Assembly: GCA_964624465.1 (NCBI GenBank)
Contig: CAZUZD010000003.1
Location: 1-64,000 of the forward strand
Reading direction: 5' to 3'
Length of the DNA stretch: 64,000 nucleotides
Source of the DNA: CAZUZD01 sp964624465
GTDB taxonomy: Bacteria > Planctomycetota > Planctomycetia > Isosphaerales > Isosphaeraceae
The position numbers and the translations under genes were made by a program. This document shows, one piece after another, positions 43,471 through 51,737 of this stretch. Each line of letters opens with the position of its first letter. Within the stretch, counting starts at the first letter, position 1. Below the pieces are notes generated by a model. The model worked only from the letters and a program-made list of their open reading frames with translations. It did not search any database and was not told the DNA's origin.

Positions 43471-45759
43471 ATGCTCGGCCCGCGACGGGCTGCGCCGGGG
43501 TTCCGTCCCGGCCCGCTGGCCCCATCCCTCGCCCTCCTGAGTCTGCTGGCCCTGGCCGCAGTTCCGCTGTCCGGCTGCAACTCGGACCCGGCCAGCCCGC
43601 CGGCCTCCGGGGGCAAAACCGGGACCACCCCGACGACGACCGGCACCACCTCGGCCCGGCCGTCGACGATTGGTACCGGCACCGGGGCCGCGCCGAAGCT
43701 CGCCGCCAGCCAGGAGCCGAGCCCGTTCCGGTTCGAGGACCGGCTCAAGGACTCGGGCATCGACTTCGTCCACGTCACCGGCATGACGACCGAGCGCTAC
43801 TTTCCCACCGCCAACGGCTCGGGCGTGGCCCTGCTCGACTACGACGGCGACGGCAAGCTGGACCTGTACTTCCTCTCGACCTGCTTCCTGCCGCTGGGCA
43901 GCCGGCCCGAGGGCCAGAACCGGCTCTATCGGAACCTCGGCGACTGGGAGTTCGAGGACGTCACCGAGAAGTCGGGCCTCGGGTTCCACGGCTTCTGTCA
44001 CGGCGCGATCGTGGGCGACTACGACAAGGACGGCGACCCGGACGTCTTCCTGGCCACCTACCACCAGAACACCCTGTTTCGCAACAACGGCGACGGCACC
44101 TTCACCGACATCGGTCGCGAGGCCGGCGTCGCCCCCAGCGGCTTCCGCGGGCGCATCCTGGGCGGCGGCACCGGGACGGACCCGGTCACGATCGACGCCG
44201 TCGACGGCCTGAAATGGCGGGTCAACGGCGGCGAGCCGACTGACGACCTGACCCTGAAGGTCAAGAAGGGTCAGAAGCTCGTCTTCCGCCAGGCTGACAG
44301 CCAGGCGCCCCGCGGCCTGGAGCTGCTCGCCAACCCGGGCGCCTTCCTCAAGCTCGGCGAGGCCGACAAGCCGGGCGCCATCCTCCGAGAGGTCGGGCCC
44401 GACGGCCCCAGCCGGCTGTATCGTGCCGTGCCGCCGGTCGCCGCCGGGGCCGAGCCCGTCGTCATGGCCGAGTTCGAGGTGGTGCAGGACATCGACCGGC
44501 CGCTGGGCTTCGAGTGCTCCGAGCACCGCACCGCCTGGTCCTCCGGCGGCGCCCCGATCGACTACGACAACGACGGCGACCTGGACTTCTACGTCACCAA
44601 CTACGGCTGGTGGACCATCGAGGAGCATGGCGCCCAGTTCTGCGGCAACCGCGAGCGGAACGTCCGGCAGTACTGCTCGCCCAAGGAGGTGACGACGGTG
44701 CGCCACATCCTCTACCGCAACGACGGCGTGCAGGACGGCATTCCCCGGTTCACCGACGTGACCGATGAGGCCGGCGTCAATCGCTCGGACGGCCACGGCT
44801 TCGGCGTCGTCGCCAGCGACCTGAACGAGGACGGCCTGATCGACCTCTACGTCGCCAACGACCAGAACCCCGCCTTCAGCTACTACAACAACGGCGATGG
44901 TACCTTCACCGACGCCACCGACGTCAACAGCGCCGCCTACGATGAGAAGGGCTCGCCGCAGTCGGGCATGGGGGCCGACTCGGCCGACGTGGATGGCGAC
45001 GGCAAGCCCGAGCTGTACCGCACCAACTTTGCCAACGAGTACAACACCCTGTACCAGAACCTGGGGCAGGGGATGTTCTACGACATGACCGCCGCCTACG
45101 GCCTGGCCGCCGACGCCATGCCCTGGGTGGGCTGGGGCTGCGCCCTGGCCGATTTCGACAGCGACGGCTGGCCCGACTCGTTCGTGACCAACGGCCACGT
45201 GGACGACAACTACCACCTGATCGGCATCAACAACATCCCGTACGAGGAGCCGCCGCTGCTGCATCGCAATACCGGCCAGGGCACCGCCCGGCGGTTCAAG
45301 CTGGCGAGCAAGGGGGCCGGCTCGTACTTCGAGACCGGCCATGTCGGCCGTGGCGCCGCGTTCGGCGACGTGGACAACGACGGCGACATCGACATCATCG
45401 TCAACCACAAGGGCGGCGCGCCCGGCCTGCTCCGCAACGACACCCCGCTGGGGGCGAATCGCTGGCTCCGACTGAAGCTCCAGGGGACCACGGCCAACCG
45501 CGACGCCATCGGCACCCGGGTCGAGGTCGTCGCCGACGGCCGCACGATCACCCGGTTCCTCAAGGGCGGTTGCAGCATGGAGTCGTCGAACGACCCGAGG
45601 CTCCTGATCGGCGTCGGGCCGGTGGAGAAGCTGGAGACCGTGATCATCCACTGGCCGGCCGGCAAGGGCCGCGAGCACGAGACCGTGCTCAAGGGCGTGC
45701 CGACGAATGGCGAGGTGGTCGTGGTCGAACCCGCCGTCGGGGCCGCACCCACACCCTGA
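43471..45759 (+). CDS. CRTAC1-family lipoprotein with an inserted cupredoxin-like segment
   Basis: A 762-residue exported protein. The signal peptide ends VPLSGC, a good lipobox. FG-GAP/VCBS repeats with Ca-binding loops are seen (DYDGDGKLDLY, DYDKDGDPDVF, DYDNDGDLDFY, DLNEDGLIDLY, DVDGDGKPEL, DFDSDGWPD, DVDNDGDIDI) and a C-terminal ASPIC/UnbV domain (NRDAIGTRVEVVADG, VIIHWPAGKG). Between the second and third repeats (about residues 232-355) lies an extra segment of cupredoxin character, with LTLKVKKGQKLVFRQADS and FECSEHRTAW (Cys349, His352) but no matching Met or first His. ATG 43471 has GGAGG 8 nt upstream. It is convergent with apbE, 24 bp away. Confidence 0.9.
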   Translation: MLGPRRAAPGFRPGPLAPSLALLSLLALAAVPLSGCNSDPASPPASGGKTGTTPTTTGTTSARPSTIGTGTGAAPKLAASQEPSPFRFEDRLKDSGIDFVHVTGMTTERYFPTANGSGVALLDYDGDGKLDLYFLSTCFLPLGSRPEGQNRLYRNLGDWEFEDVTEKSGLGFHGFCHGAIVGDYDKDGDPDVFLATYHQNTLFRNNGDGTFTDIGREAGVAPSGFRGRILGGGTGTDPVTIDAVDGLKWRVNGGEPTDDLTLKVKKGQKLVFRQADSQAPRGLELLANPGAFLKLGEADKPGAILREVGPDGPSRLYRAVPPVAAGAEPVVMAEFEVVQDIDRPLGFECSEHRTAWSSGGAPIDYDNDGDLDFYVTNYGWWTIEEHGAQFCGNRERNVRQYCSPKEVTTVRHILYRNDGVQDGIPRFTDVTDEAGVNRSDGHGFGVVASDLNEDGLIDLYVANDQNPAFSYYNNGDGTFTDATDVNSAAYDEKGSPQSGMGADSADVDGDGKPELYRTNFANEYNTLYQNLGQGMFYDMTAAYGLAADAMPWVGWGCALADFDSDGWPDSFVTNGHVDDNYHLIGINNIPYEEPPLLHRNTGQGTARRFKLASKGAGSYFETGHVGRGAAFGDVDNDGDIDIIVNHKGGAPGLLRNDTPLGANRWLRLKLQGTTANRDAIGTRVEVVADGRTITRFLKGGCSMESSNDPRLLIGVGPVEKLETVIIHWPAGKGREHETVLKGVPTNGEVVVVEPAVGAAPTP

Positions 45760-45783
45760 GCCGCGGGAATCTGGGGTTTCGGA

Positions 45784-46875
45784 TCAACGCGGCCGGTCGG
45801 CCGGGGCGGCGTCCCCGGCCGGCTCGGCCTGCGCCAGCTCGGACCATCGGGTCGAGGTGACAACCTGGAGCGAGCCGTCGGGCTGGACTCTCACATAGTA
45901 GGCGGCCGCGCCGGGGGTGGCGTCGATCAGCGCCAGGCCGCGCTCGGGACCGAGCACGGACAGGGCCGTGGCCAGGCTGTCGGAGGTCGTGCCGTCGGCG
46001 GCGATGACCGTGGCGCTGCTGCGGCCGACGACCCCGAGGCCGGTGCGCGGGTCGAGGATGTGGGAGTAGCGCACCCCGTCGATCTCGACCGACTGCTCGG
46101 CATCCCCCGAGGTCGACACCGACCGGTTCGCCAGCCGGAGCCGGGGGGACTCGGCGTTCGGCTGATCAGGCCGCCGCAGCGGGGCGACCGCGACCGTCCA
46201 GGCGTCCGACCCCGGCGGGGGGTCGCCGGCGGTGATGTCGCCGGCCGCCGCCACCAGCGCGCGGTTCACGCCCAGCGAGCGCAAGGTCTTGAGCGCCTCG
46301 TCGGCCGCGTACCCCTTGGCGATCCCGCCCAGGTCGAGCTTCATGTCGGGCCGGAGCAGCCGGACGGTGCGCGCTGCCGGGTCGAGCTCGATGTTGCGGG
46401 AGCCGACCCGGGTCAGGGCCTGGGCGAGCAGCGCGGGGTCGGGCCGCTTGCGGTCGCGGCGGGCCCGGCGCCAGAGGCGGCCGACGGGTCCGAGGGTGGG
46501 GTCGAAGGCCCCGTCGCTGTCCCTGGCGACGGCGAGCGACCGCTCCAGGACGCGGAACAGGTCGGCGCCGACCGCGACCGGTGGTCCGCCCGCCCGGGCG
46601 CAGAGCCGCATCAGCTCGCTCTCGGGGTCGTAGTCGCTGAGGGCGCGGTTCAGGGCCTCGACCCGATCGAACGCAGCGCGGGAGGCCCGACTGGCGGCGG
46701 CCGCATCGCTGGAGTATAAAACCAGGTGAAACTCGGTGCCCATGTGCGGTTCGTGGAACTCGAACCGCATCAGCTCCGGATCTGCACCGGTCGTGCCAGA
46801 TCCGGGCTCCGCGAGCGCCCCCGGCCCGACGGCCAGGGCGACGATGGCAATGGCCTGGGTCCACCCGCCTCGCAT
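45784..46875 (-). CDS. apbE: FAD:protein FMN transferase (ApbE)
   Basis: A 363-residue exported enzyme that covalently attaches FMN to Thr/Ser of target redox proteins. It has a signal peptide (GGWTQAIAIVALAVGPGALA), the ApbE start FHEPHMGTEFHLVLY, LSDYDPESELMRL, AFDPTLGPVGRLW, the FAD/Mg site KLDLGGIAKGYAADEAL, AAAGDITAG, SVSTSGDAEQ and SHILDPRTG. ATG 46875 is chosen since it starts the signal peptide; the frame is open 174 bases further upstream but would cover the divergent gene's start region. No obvious FMN-accepting motif protein (as in RnfG/NqrC) is in the window, so the partner is elsewhere or unrecognised. Confidence 0.92.
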   Translation of the reverse strand: MRGGWTQAIAIVALAVGPGALAEPGSGTTGADPELMRFEFHEPHMGTEFHLVLYSSDAAAASRASRAAFDRVEALNRALSDYDPESELMRLCARAGGPPVAVGADLFRVLERSLAVARDSDGAFDPTLGPVGRLWRRARRDRKRPDPALLAQALTRVGSRNIELDPAARTVRLLRPDMKLDLGGIAKGYAADEALKTLRSLGVNRALVAAAGDITAGDPPPGSDAWTVAVAPLRRPDQPNAESPRLRLANRSVSTSGDAEQSVEIDGVRYSHILDPRTGLGVVGRSSATVIAADGTTSDSLATALSVLGPERGLALIDATPGAAAYYVRVQPDGSLQVVTSTRWSELAQAEPAGDAAPADRPR

Positions 46876-46975
46876 CCGTCCTGCCTCCCGCCCGACCCCC
46901 CGGATCTCGCCCGCGTTGGAGCGTCCGTCGAACGCCCGGAGGACGCGGGATCCACTGACTCGGAGCATAACAGAC

Positions 46976-48013
46976 GTGCCACGCCGACTGCACCCTCGGT
47001 GGTCGCTCCCGCTGGCCTGCGCCGCCGCGCTTGCCCTGACGCCCGCCACGGTCTCCGCTCAGGACAAGCCCGAGGAGCTCAAGCCCTACACCGAGACGAT
47101 CCCCGGCACCGACATCAAGTTCGAGATGGTGCCGATCCCGGGCGGGACCTTCACCCTCGGCAGCGCCGACGCCGAGACCGGCCGCGGCGACGACGAGGGG
47201 CCAACCCGCGAGGTCACGATCGCCCCGTTCTGGATGGGTAAGTTCGAGGTGACCTGGGAGGAGTTCGACCAGTTCGCCTTCGCGCTCGACCTGAAGCGCA
47301 AGGAGCGCGAGAAGGCGAACCTGGCCGACCAGCCCGAGACCGAGAAGAAGGCCGACGCCGTGACTCGGCCGACGCCCCCGTACGCCGACATGACCTTCGG
47401 CTACGGCCACGACCACCAGCCGGCCATCTGCATGACGCACCACGCGGCCATGGAGTACACCCGCTGGCTGTCGGAGAAGACCGGCAAGACGTACCGGCTG
47501 CCGACCGAGGCCGAGTGGGAGTACGCCGCCCGCGCCGGCACCAAGACCCCGTACTCGTTCGGCGACGACGTCGCGAAGCTCGGCGACTACGCCTGGTTCG
47601 TGAACAATGCCGAGAAGCCGATGCCCATCGGCAAGAAGAAGCCGAACCCCTGGGGCCTGCACGACATCCACGGCAACGTCGCCGAGTGGGTGCTCGACCA
47701 CTACAAGGCCGACGCCTACGAGGCCCTGCCCGGCGACAAGCCCGCCGCCGGCCCGGTGATCCTGCCCGACGAGAAGGAGTACTCGTACCTCGTCCGCGGC
47801 GGCTCGTGGGACGATGATCCCGAGGCCCTCCGCAGCGCGGCCCGTCGCGCCTCGGAGAAGGACTGGAGCATGCAGGATCCCCAGCGTCCGCAGAGCATCT
47901 GGTGGCACACCGACGCCCACGGTGTGGGCTTCCGGGTCGTCCGCCCGCTCAAGGAGCAGGACAACCTGGTCGGCCTCAAGTCGAAGGTCGTCAAGAAGAA
48001 GGGCACCAAGTGA
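46976..48013 (+). CDS. Secreted SUMF1/formylglycine-generating-enzyme-like protein
   Basis: A 345-residue exported protein starting at GTG 46976 with signal peptide SLPLACAAALALTPATVSAQ. The FGE-sulfatase (SUMF1) domain covers the rest: FEMVPIPGGTFTLGSAD, REVTIAPFWMGKFEVTWEEF, RLPTEAEWEYAARAG, GLHDIHGNVAEWVLD and LVRGGSWDDDPEALRSAARR. The Cys pair used by true FGE to oxidise sulfatase Cys is missing; the mature part has a single Cys (AICMTHHA). It is therefore more likely a binding or structural SUMF1 protein, common in planctomycetes. It ends with a GC-rich hairpin and precedes the broken Gfo/Idh/MocA gene. Confidence 0.85.
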   Translation: MPRRLHPRWSLPLACAAALALTPATVSAQDKPEELKPYTETIPGTDIKFEMVPIPGGTFTLGSADAETGRGDDEGPTREVTIAPFWMGKFEVTWEEFDQFAFALDLKRKEREKANLADQPETEKKADAVTRPTPPYADMTFGYGHDHQPAICMTHHAAMEYTRWLSEKTGKTYRLPTEAEWEYAARAGTKTPYSFGDDVAKLGDYAWFVNNAEKPMPIGKKKPNPWGLHDIHGNVAEWVLDHYKADAYEALPGDKPAAGPVILPDEKEYSYLVRGGSWDDDPEALRSAARRASEKDWSMQDPQRPQSIWWHTDAHGVGFRVVRPLKEQDNLVGLKSKVVKKKGTK

Positions 48014-48028
48014 CCCCCTCCGGCTGCC

Positions 48029-48060
48029 CGGCCGGGCGCGGCCCCGCGCCCGCCCGGCCG
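48029..48060 (+). terminator. Hairpin after the SUMF1-like gene
   Basis: GGGCGCGG (48034-48041) pairs with CCGCGCCC (48044-48051); CGGCC and GGCCG extend the stem to 48029 and 48060 around a 4-nt bulge. No T tract. Confidence 0.5.
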
Positions 48061-48181
48061 ACGCCGCCGGCCCGATCGGTTTCGAGCTGCTGATCCCTGA
48101 CCGGCCCCGGGCCGGCCCGCCTTGCCGAACCGCCGCACTCTCCCGCCGAGCCCCGCTCGGCTCCCTTCCGGAGGACCCGCG

Positions 48182-49468
48182 ATGACCGATCCGAAGACGC
48201 CCAGCCGTCGCTTCTTCCTCAAGTCGACGGCGGCCGCCGGCGCCGCCACGGGCCTGGGCTTCCTGCCCAGCGTCCACGCCGCCGGCAACGACACGATCAA
48301 GGTGGGCCTGATCGGCTGCGGCGGCCGCGGCACCGGCGCCATCGAGAACATCTGCGAGGCCGCCGGCAGCAACTAATACATCAAGATCCACGCCATCGGC
48401 GACGTCTTCGAGGACCGCGCCAAGAACTGCCTGGAAAGCTCCAAGAACAACGAGCGCTGCCAGGGCAAGATCGACATCGCCTCCGACCGCATCTTCAGCG
48501 GCTTCGACGCCTACAAGAAGGTCGTCGACTGCTGCGACCTGATCATGCTGGCCACCCCGCCGGGCTTCCGCCCGCAGCACCTCGAATACGCCATCCAGGC
48601 CGGCAAGCACGTCTTCACCGAGAAGCCGGTCGCCGTCGACGGCCCCGGCATCCGCAAGGTGATGGCCGCCTACGAGATGGCCAAGCAGAAGAACCTCGCC
48701 GTCGTCGCCGGCACCCAGCGCCGGCACCAGGCCGGCTACATCGAGAGCCTGAAGCAGATCCACGGCGGCGCCCTCGGCGACATCCGCTCGGCCCGTGTCT
48801 TCTGGAACCAGAACAACATCTGGGCCAACAAGCGCCAGCCGGGCTGGAACGACATGGAGAACGAGATCCGCAACTGGTACCACTACACGTGGCTCTGCGG
48901 CGGCTGCATCGTCGAGCAGCACGTGCACAACCTCGACGTCGCCGTGTGGGCCCTGGGCGCGCACCCGATCCGCTGCGTCGGCATGGGCGGCCAGCAGGTC
49001 AACACGGGCCCCGAGTTCGGCGAGAGCTTCGACCACTTCGCCGTCGACTTCGAGTTCCCCAACGACGTGCACGTCCAGAGCATGGCCCGGCAGATCAACG
49101 GCTGCGCCAGCGACGTCTCGGAGTACATCGTCGGCTCCAAGGGCCGCGCCCACCTCTCGCCCGGCCAGTACGACTTCGAGGGCGAGGGCCTGAAGCGCCT
49201 GCGGATCCGCGGCGAGGTCAACCCGTACGTCCAGGAGCACATCGACCTGCTGGCCAGCATCAAGGACGGCAGCCCGATCAACGAGCTCAAGCAGGTCGCC
49301 GAGAGCACCCTCACGGCGATCATGGGCCGGATGTCCGCCTTCACCGGCAAGGCCGTCACCTGGGAGCAGGCGCTCGAGTCCAAGCTCGACACCTTCCCGG
49401 GCAAGCTCGAGTGGGGCACCCGCCCGGCCCCGGTCGTCGCCAAGCCCGGCGTCACCGAGCTGATCTGA
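48182..49468 (+). pseudogene. Gfo/Idh/MocA family oxidoreductase interrupted by in-frame TAA
   Basis: The frame from ATG 48182 (GGAGGA 6 nt upstream) to TGA 49468 encodes a complete ~428-residue Tat-exported oxidoreductase except for one TAA at 48374-48376 (codon 65). Before it are the twin-arginine signal SRRFFLKSTAAAGAA and the Rossmann motif VGLIGCGGRGTG; after it, in the same frame, IKIHAIGDVFEDR, the EKPVAVDG hallmark, RRHQAGYIES and a normal C-terminal alpha/beta domain (GGCIVEQHVHNLD). There are no other lesions. A single C-to-A change from TAC would produce it. Either a recent nonsense mutation, a sequence error or, less likely, readthrough. Internal starts (ATG 48545) would lack the nucleotide-binding half. 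Confidence 0.85.
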
Positions 49469-49659
49469 TCTGACCCCGCGCCGGGGCGTGACCGCCACCC
49501 CGGCGCCACGCCCCGCAGTCGCCCGGGACCGCTCCGATCGCCGACGCCCCCGACCCGGCCTGACCGGCTCGGGGGCGTTCGCAATTCCAGGCTCTCGGGT
49601 CGCCCGCCAGGCTCCACTCCATCGCACTCTCATCACCAACCGCCGAGGACTCCACCCCG

Positions 49660-50550
49660 ATGCGACAACTGCTCTCCACCGCGCTCTGCACCGGTCTGGC
49701 ACTGCTGGCGAGCGGCCCGATGGCCGCCCTCGCCGCCGAGAAGGCGAAGATCGTCCTGGTGGCCGGCAACCCGAGCCATGGCCCCGGCGACCACGAGTTC
49801 AACGCCGGCTGCCTGCTGATGGAGAAGTGCCTCAAGACCGACCCGAACCTCGACCCCGTCGTCGTCAAGGGCGGCTGGCCCATGGACGAGTCGGTGTTCG
49901 ACGGCGCCAAGGCCATCGTCTTCTTCATGGACGGCGGCGGCGGCCACCCGATGATCCAGGGCGACCACCTGGAGAAGCTCCAGGCGCTCATGGACAAGGG
50001 CGTGGGCCTGGCCTGCATGCACTACGCCGTCGAGGTGCCCAAGGGCAAACCGGGCGAGAAGTTCCAGGACTGGATCGGCGGCTACTACGAGACGGCCTGG
50101 TCCACCAACCCGCACTGGGCGGCCGAGATCAAGAGCCTGCCCGAGCACCCGATCACCCGCGGCGTCACCCCGTTCGCCATCAAGGATGAGTGGTACTTCA
50201 ACATGCGGTTCCGCCCCGAGCTGAAGGGCGTGACCCCGATCCTCGTCGCCGCTCCCGACGACGCCACCCGCCAGGGCGTCTCGGCCTCGCCGCGCGGCCC
50301 GTACGCCCACATCGTCGAGGCCAAGGGCCGCCCCGAGATCCTCGCCTGGGCCGTCGAGCGCCCCGACGGTGGCCGCGGCTTCGGGTTCACCGGCGGCCAC
50401 AACCACGTCAACTTCGGCGACCCGAACTTCCGCAAGCTCGTCCTGAACTCGATCCTCTGGGTGGCCAGGCAGGACGTCCCCTCGTCCGGCTTCGAGAGCC
50501 AGGTGACCGCCGACGAGCTCAAGGCGAACCTGGACCCGAAGGGCAAGTGA
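49660..50550 (+). CDS. Secreted ThuA domain-containing protein
   Basis: A 296-residue exported protein with signal peptide LSTALCTGLALLASGPMAALA. The ThuA fold (class I glutamine-amidotransferase-like) is clear: KIVLVAGNPSHGPGDHEFNAG, AIVFFMDGGGGHPM, LMDKGVGLACMHYAVEVPKG, HPITRGVTPFAIKDEWYFNM and GFGFTGGHNHVNFGD. The nucleophile elbow Cys in LACMHYA is present. ThuA proteins are linked to trehalose and sugar use in rhizobia and are abundant beside Gfo/Idh/MocA genes in planctomycetes, as here (191 bp after the broken one). The reaction is not established. Confidence 0.88.
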   Translation: MRQLLSTALCTGLALLASGPMAALAAEKAKIVLVAGNPSHGPGDHEFNAGCLLMEKCLKTDPNLDPVVVKGGWPMDESVFDGAKAIVFFMDGGGGHPMIQGDHLEKLQALMDKGVGLACMHYAVEVPKGKPGEKFQDWIGGYYETAWSTNPHWAAEIKSLPEHPITRGVTPFAIKDEWYFNMRFRPELKGVTPILVAAPDDATRQGVSASPRGPYAHIVEAKGRPEILAWAVERPDGGRGFGFTGGHNHVNFGDPNFRKLVLNSILWVARQDVPSSGFESQVTADELKANLDPKGK

Positions 50551-50576
50551 GCGCGTCCGGTCGTGGGCTGATGCCG

Positions 50577-51596
50577 TCAGACTGATGTCGCACCCGGGCC
50601 GTCCGCCCCGCGCTCCGGCGCCGGGGCGGGCGGCTCGTACGCCAGGGTCCAGCCCGGTCGCGTGACGGCCCGCTCGCCAGGCGGCAGCGGCTCGACCAGG
50701 GGGCCGTACAATTCGGGCCGCCGCGCCTTCAGGTAGCGGCGGCCCGATGCCGTTCGCAGGGCCTCGTCGGTCAGCAGCGCGACGACCACGTCGTCGCCCA
50801 GGGCGTTGCTCTCGGCGAGCACCTCGCCGTGCGGGTCCAGGATCAGGGCCAGGCCCGGCTTGATCTGCCCGCCATCGTCGCCGATCGGGTTGGCGAACAC
50901 TGCGTACACGCCATTTTCCCAGGCGCGTGCCGGCAGCCACCGCATGAGCCAGCCGCGCCCCTTGGGCCCCTGGAACTCCAGCCGCAGGCGCGCCGGGTCG
51001 CGGTCGCGGTTCTCCCACAGGGCCCGGTCGACCCAGCCCCGGCCGGGCATGGCCGACGGGGTGCAGCCGGTGACGTGCGGCATCACGATCACCTCGGCGC
51101 CGAGCAGGGTCGTGGCCCGCACGTTCTCGGGCAAGTTGTTGTCGTAGCAGATCAGGCAGCCGAACCGCACGCCAGCAATCTCGGCCACGGTGTAGCGGTC
51201 GCCCGGCGTGAGGTGGGGGTTGATGAACGGGTGGAGCTTGCGGTGGTGCAGCCGCACGGCGCCGTTCTGGTCCACCGCCACATACGCCTTGTAGCAACGG
51301 CTGGCATCGTCCCGCTCGATGAGCCCGGCCATGACCACGATCCCGTGGCGGCCGGCGATCCGCCCGAGTTCCGCCACCGAGGGACCGCCGGCGATCGGCT
51401 CGGCCACGGCCAGCAGGCCGTCGCGGTCGAGGGTCTGGAGCCAGGTGTAGCCGGTCACGCTGCACTCGTGAAAGCACACGACCTCGGCGCCCTGCGCCGC
51501 CGCCAGACCCGCGAGGGCGTCGATCCGCGCCAGGTTGAACACCTTGTCGCCATCGCGATGCTCGAACTGGGCGGTGGCGAGGCGGATGTCACGCAA
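50577..51596 (-). CDS. Nitrilase/carbon-nitrogen hydrolase family protein
   Basis: A 339-residue amidase-fold enzyme. The catalytic triad is complete: Glu44 in CFHECSVTGY, Lys120 in HHRKLHPFINP and Cys149 in GCLICYDNNLPE. Other motifs are GDRYTVAEIAGVRFG, GAEVIVMPHVTG and WENGVYAVFANPIG. Such enzymes hydrolyse amides or nitriles, or N-carbamoyl compounds; the substrate cannot be told. TTG 51596 is chosen because GGAGG (51609-51605) sits 8 nt upstream and the protein then begins with the typical MRDIRLATAQFEHR; GTG 51626 lacks a good SD. It is convergent with thuA (26 bp). Confidence 0.9.
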   Translation of the reverse strand: MRDIRLATAQFEHRDGDKVFNLARIDALAGLAAAQGAEVVCFHECSVTGYTWLQTLDRDGLLAVAEPIAGGPSVAELGRIAGRHGIVVMAGLIERDDASRCYKAYVAVDQNGAVRLHHRKLHPFINPHLTPGDRYTVAEIAGVRFGCLICYDNNLPENVRATTLLGAEVIVMPHVTGCTPSAMPGRGWVDRALWENRDRDPARLRLEFQGPKGRGWLMRWLPARAWENGVYAVFANPIGDDGGQIKPGLALILDPHGEVLAESNALGDDVVVALLTDEALRTASGRRYLKARRPELYGPLVEPLPPGERAVTRPGWTLAYEPPAPAPERGADGPGATSV

Positions 51597-51604
51597 CGGA
51601 CGGT

Positions 51605-51609
51605 CCTCC
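51605..51609 (-). promoter_or_regulatory. Shine-Dalgarno that fixes the TTG start of the nitrilase
   Basis: GGAGG on the minus strand, 8 nt before TTG 51596; the alternative GTG 51626 would place this sequence inside the gene. Confidence 0.65.
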
Positions 51610-51737
51610 GAACTGGAAACCGGCACAGGCCCGCTCGATCCTCTGCCGGGGGCCAGGCCCGTCCTCCGGGACTGGTGGGGAGCTTCCCGCCCCGGCGTGC
51701 AGCAGACGTTCCGGTAACCCGCCGAGGAACCCTGCCA

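Noticed and set aside
48374..48376. Selenocysteine or pyrrolysine recoding at the interrupted oxidoreductase
   Set aside because: The codon is TAA, which is not used for Sec (TGA) or Pyl (TAG), and no recoding element is visible.
46166..49702. 1178-residue minus-strand frame
   Set aside because: Its ApbE-side part is a wrong-frame reading of apbE and the rest is antisense to the SUMF1 and Gfo/Idh genes.
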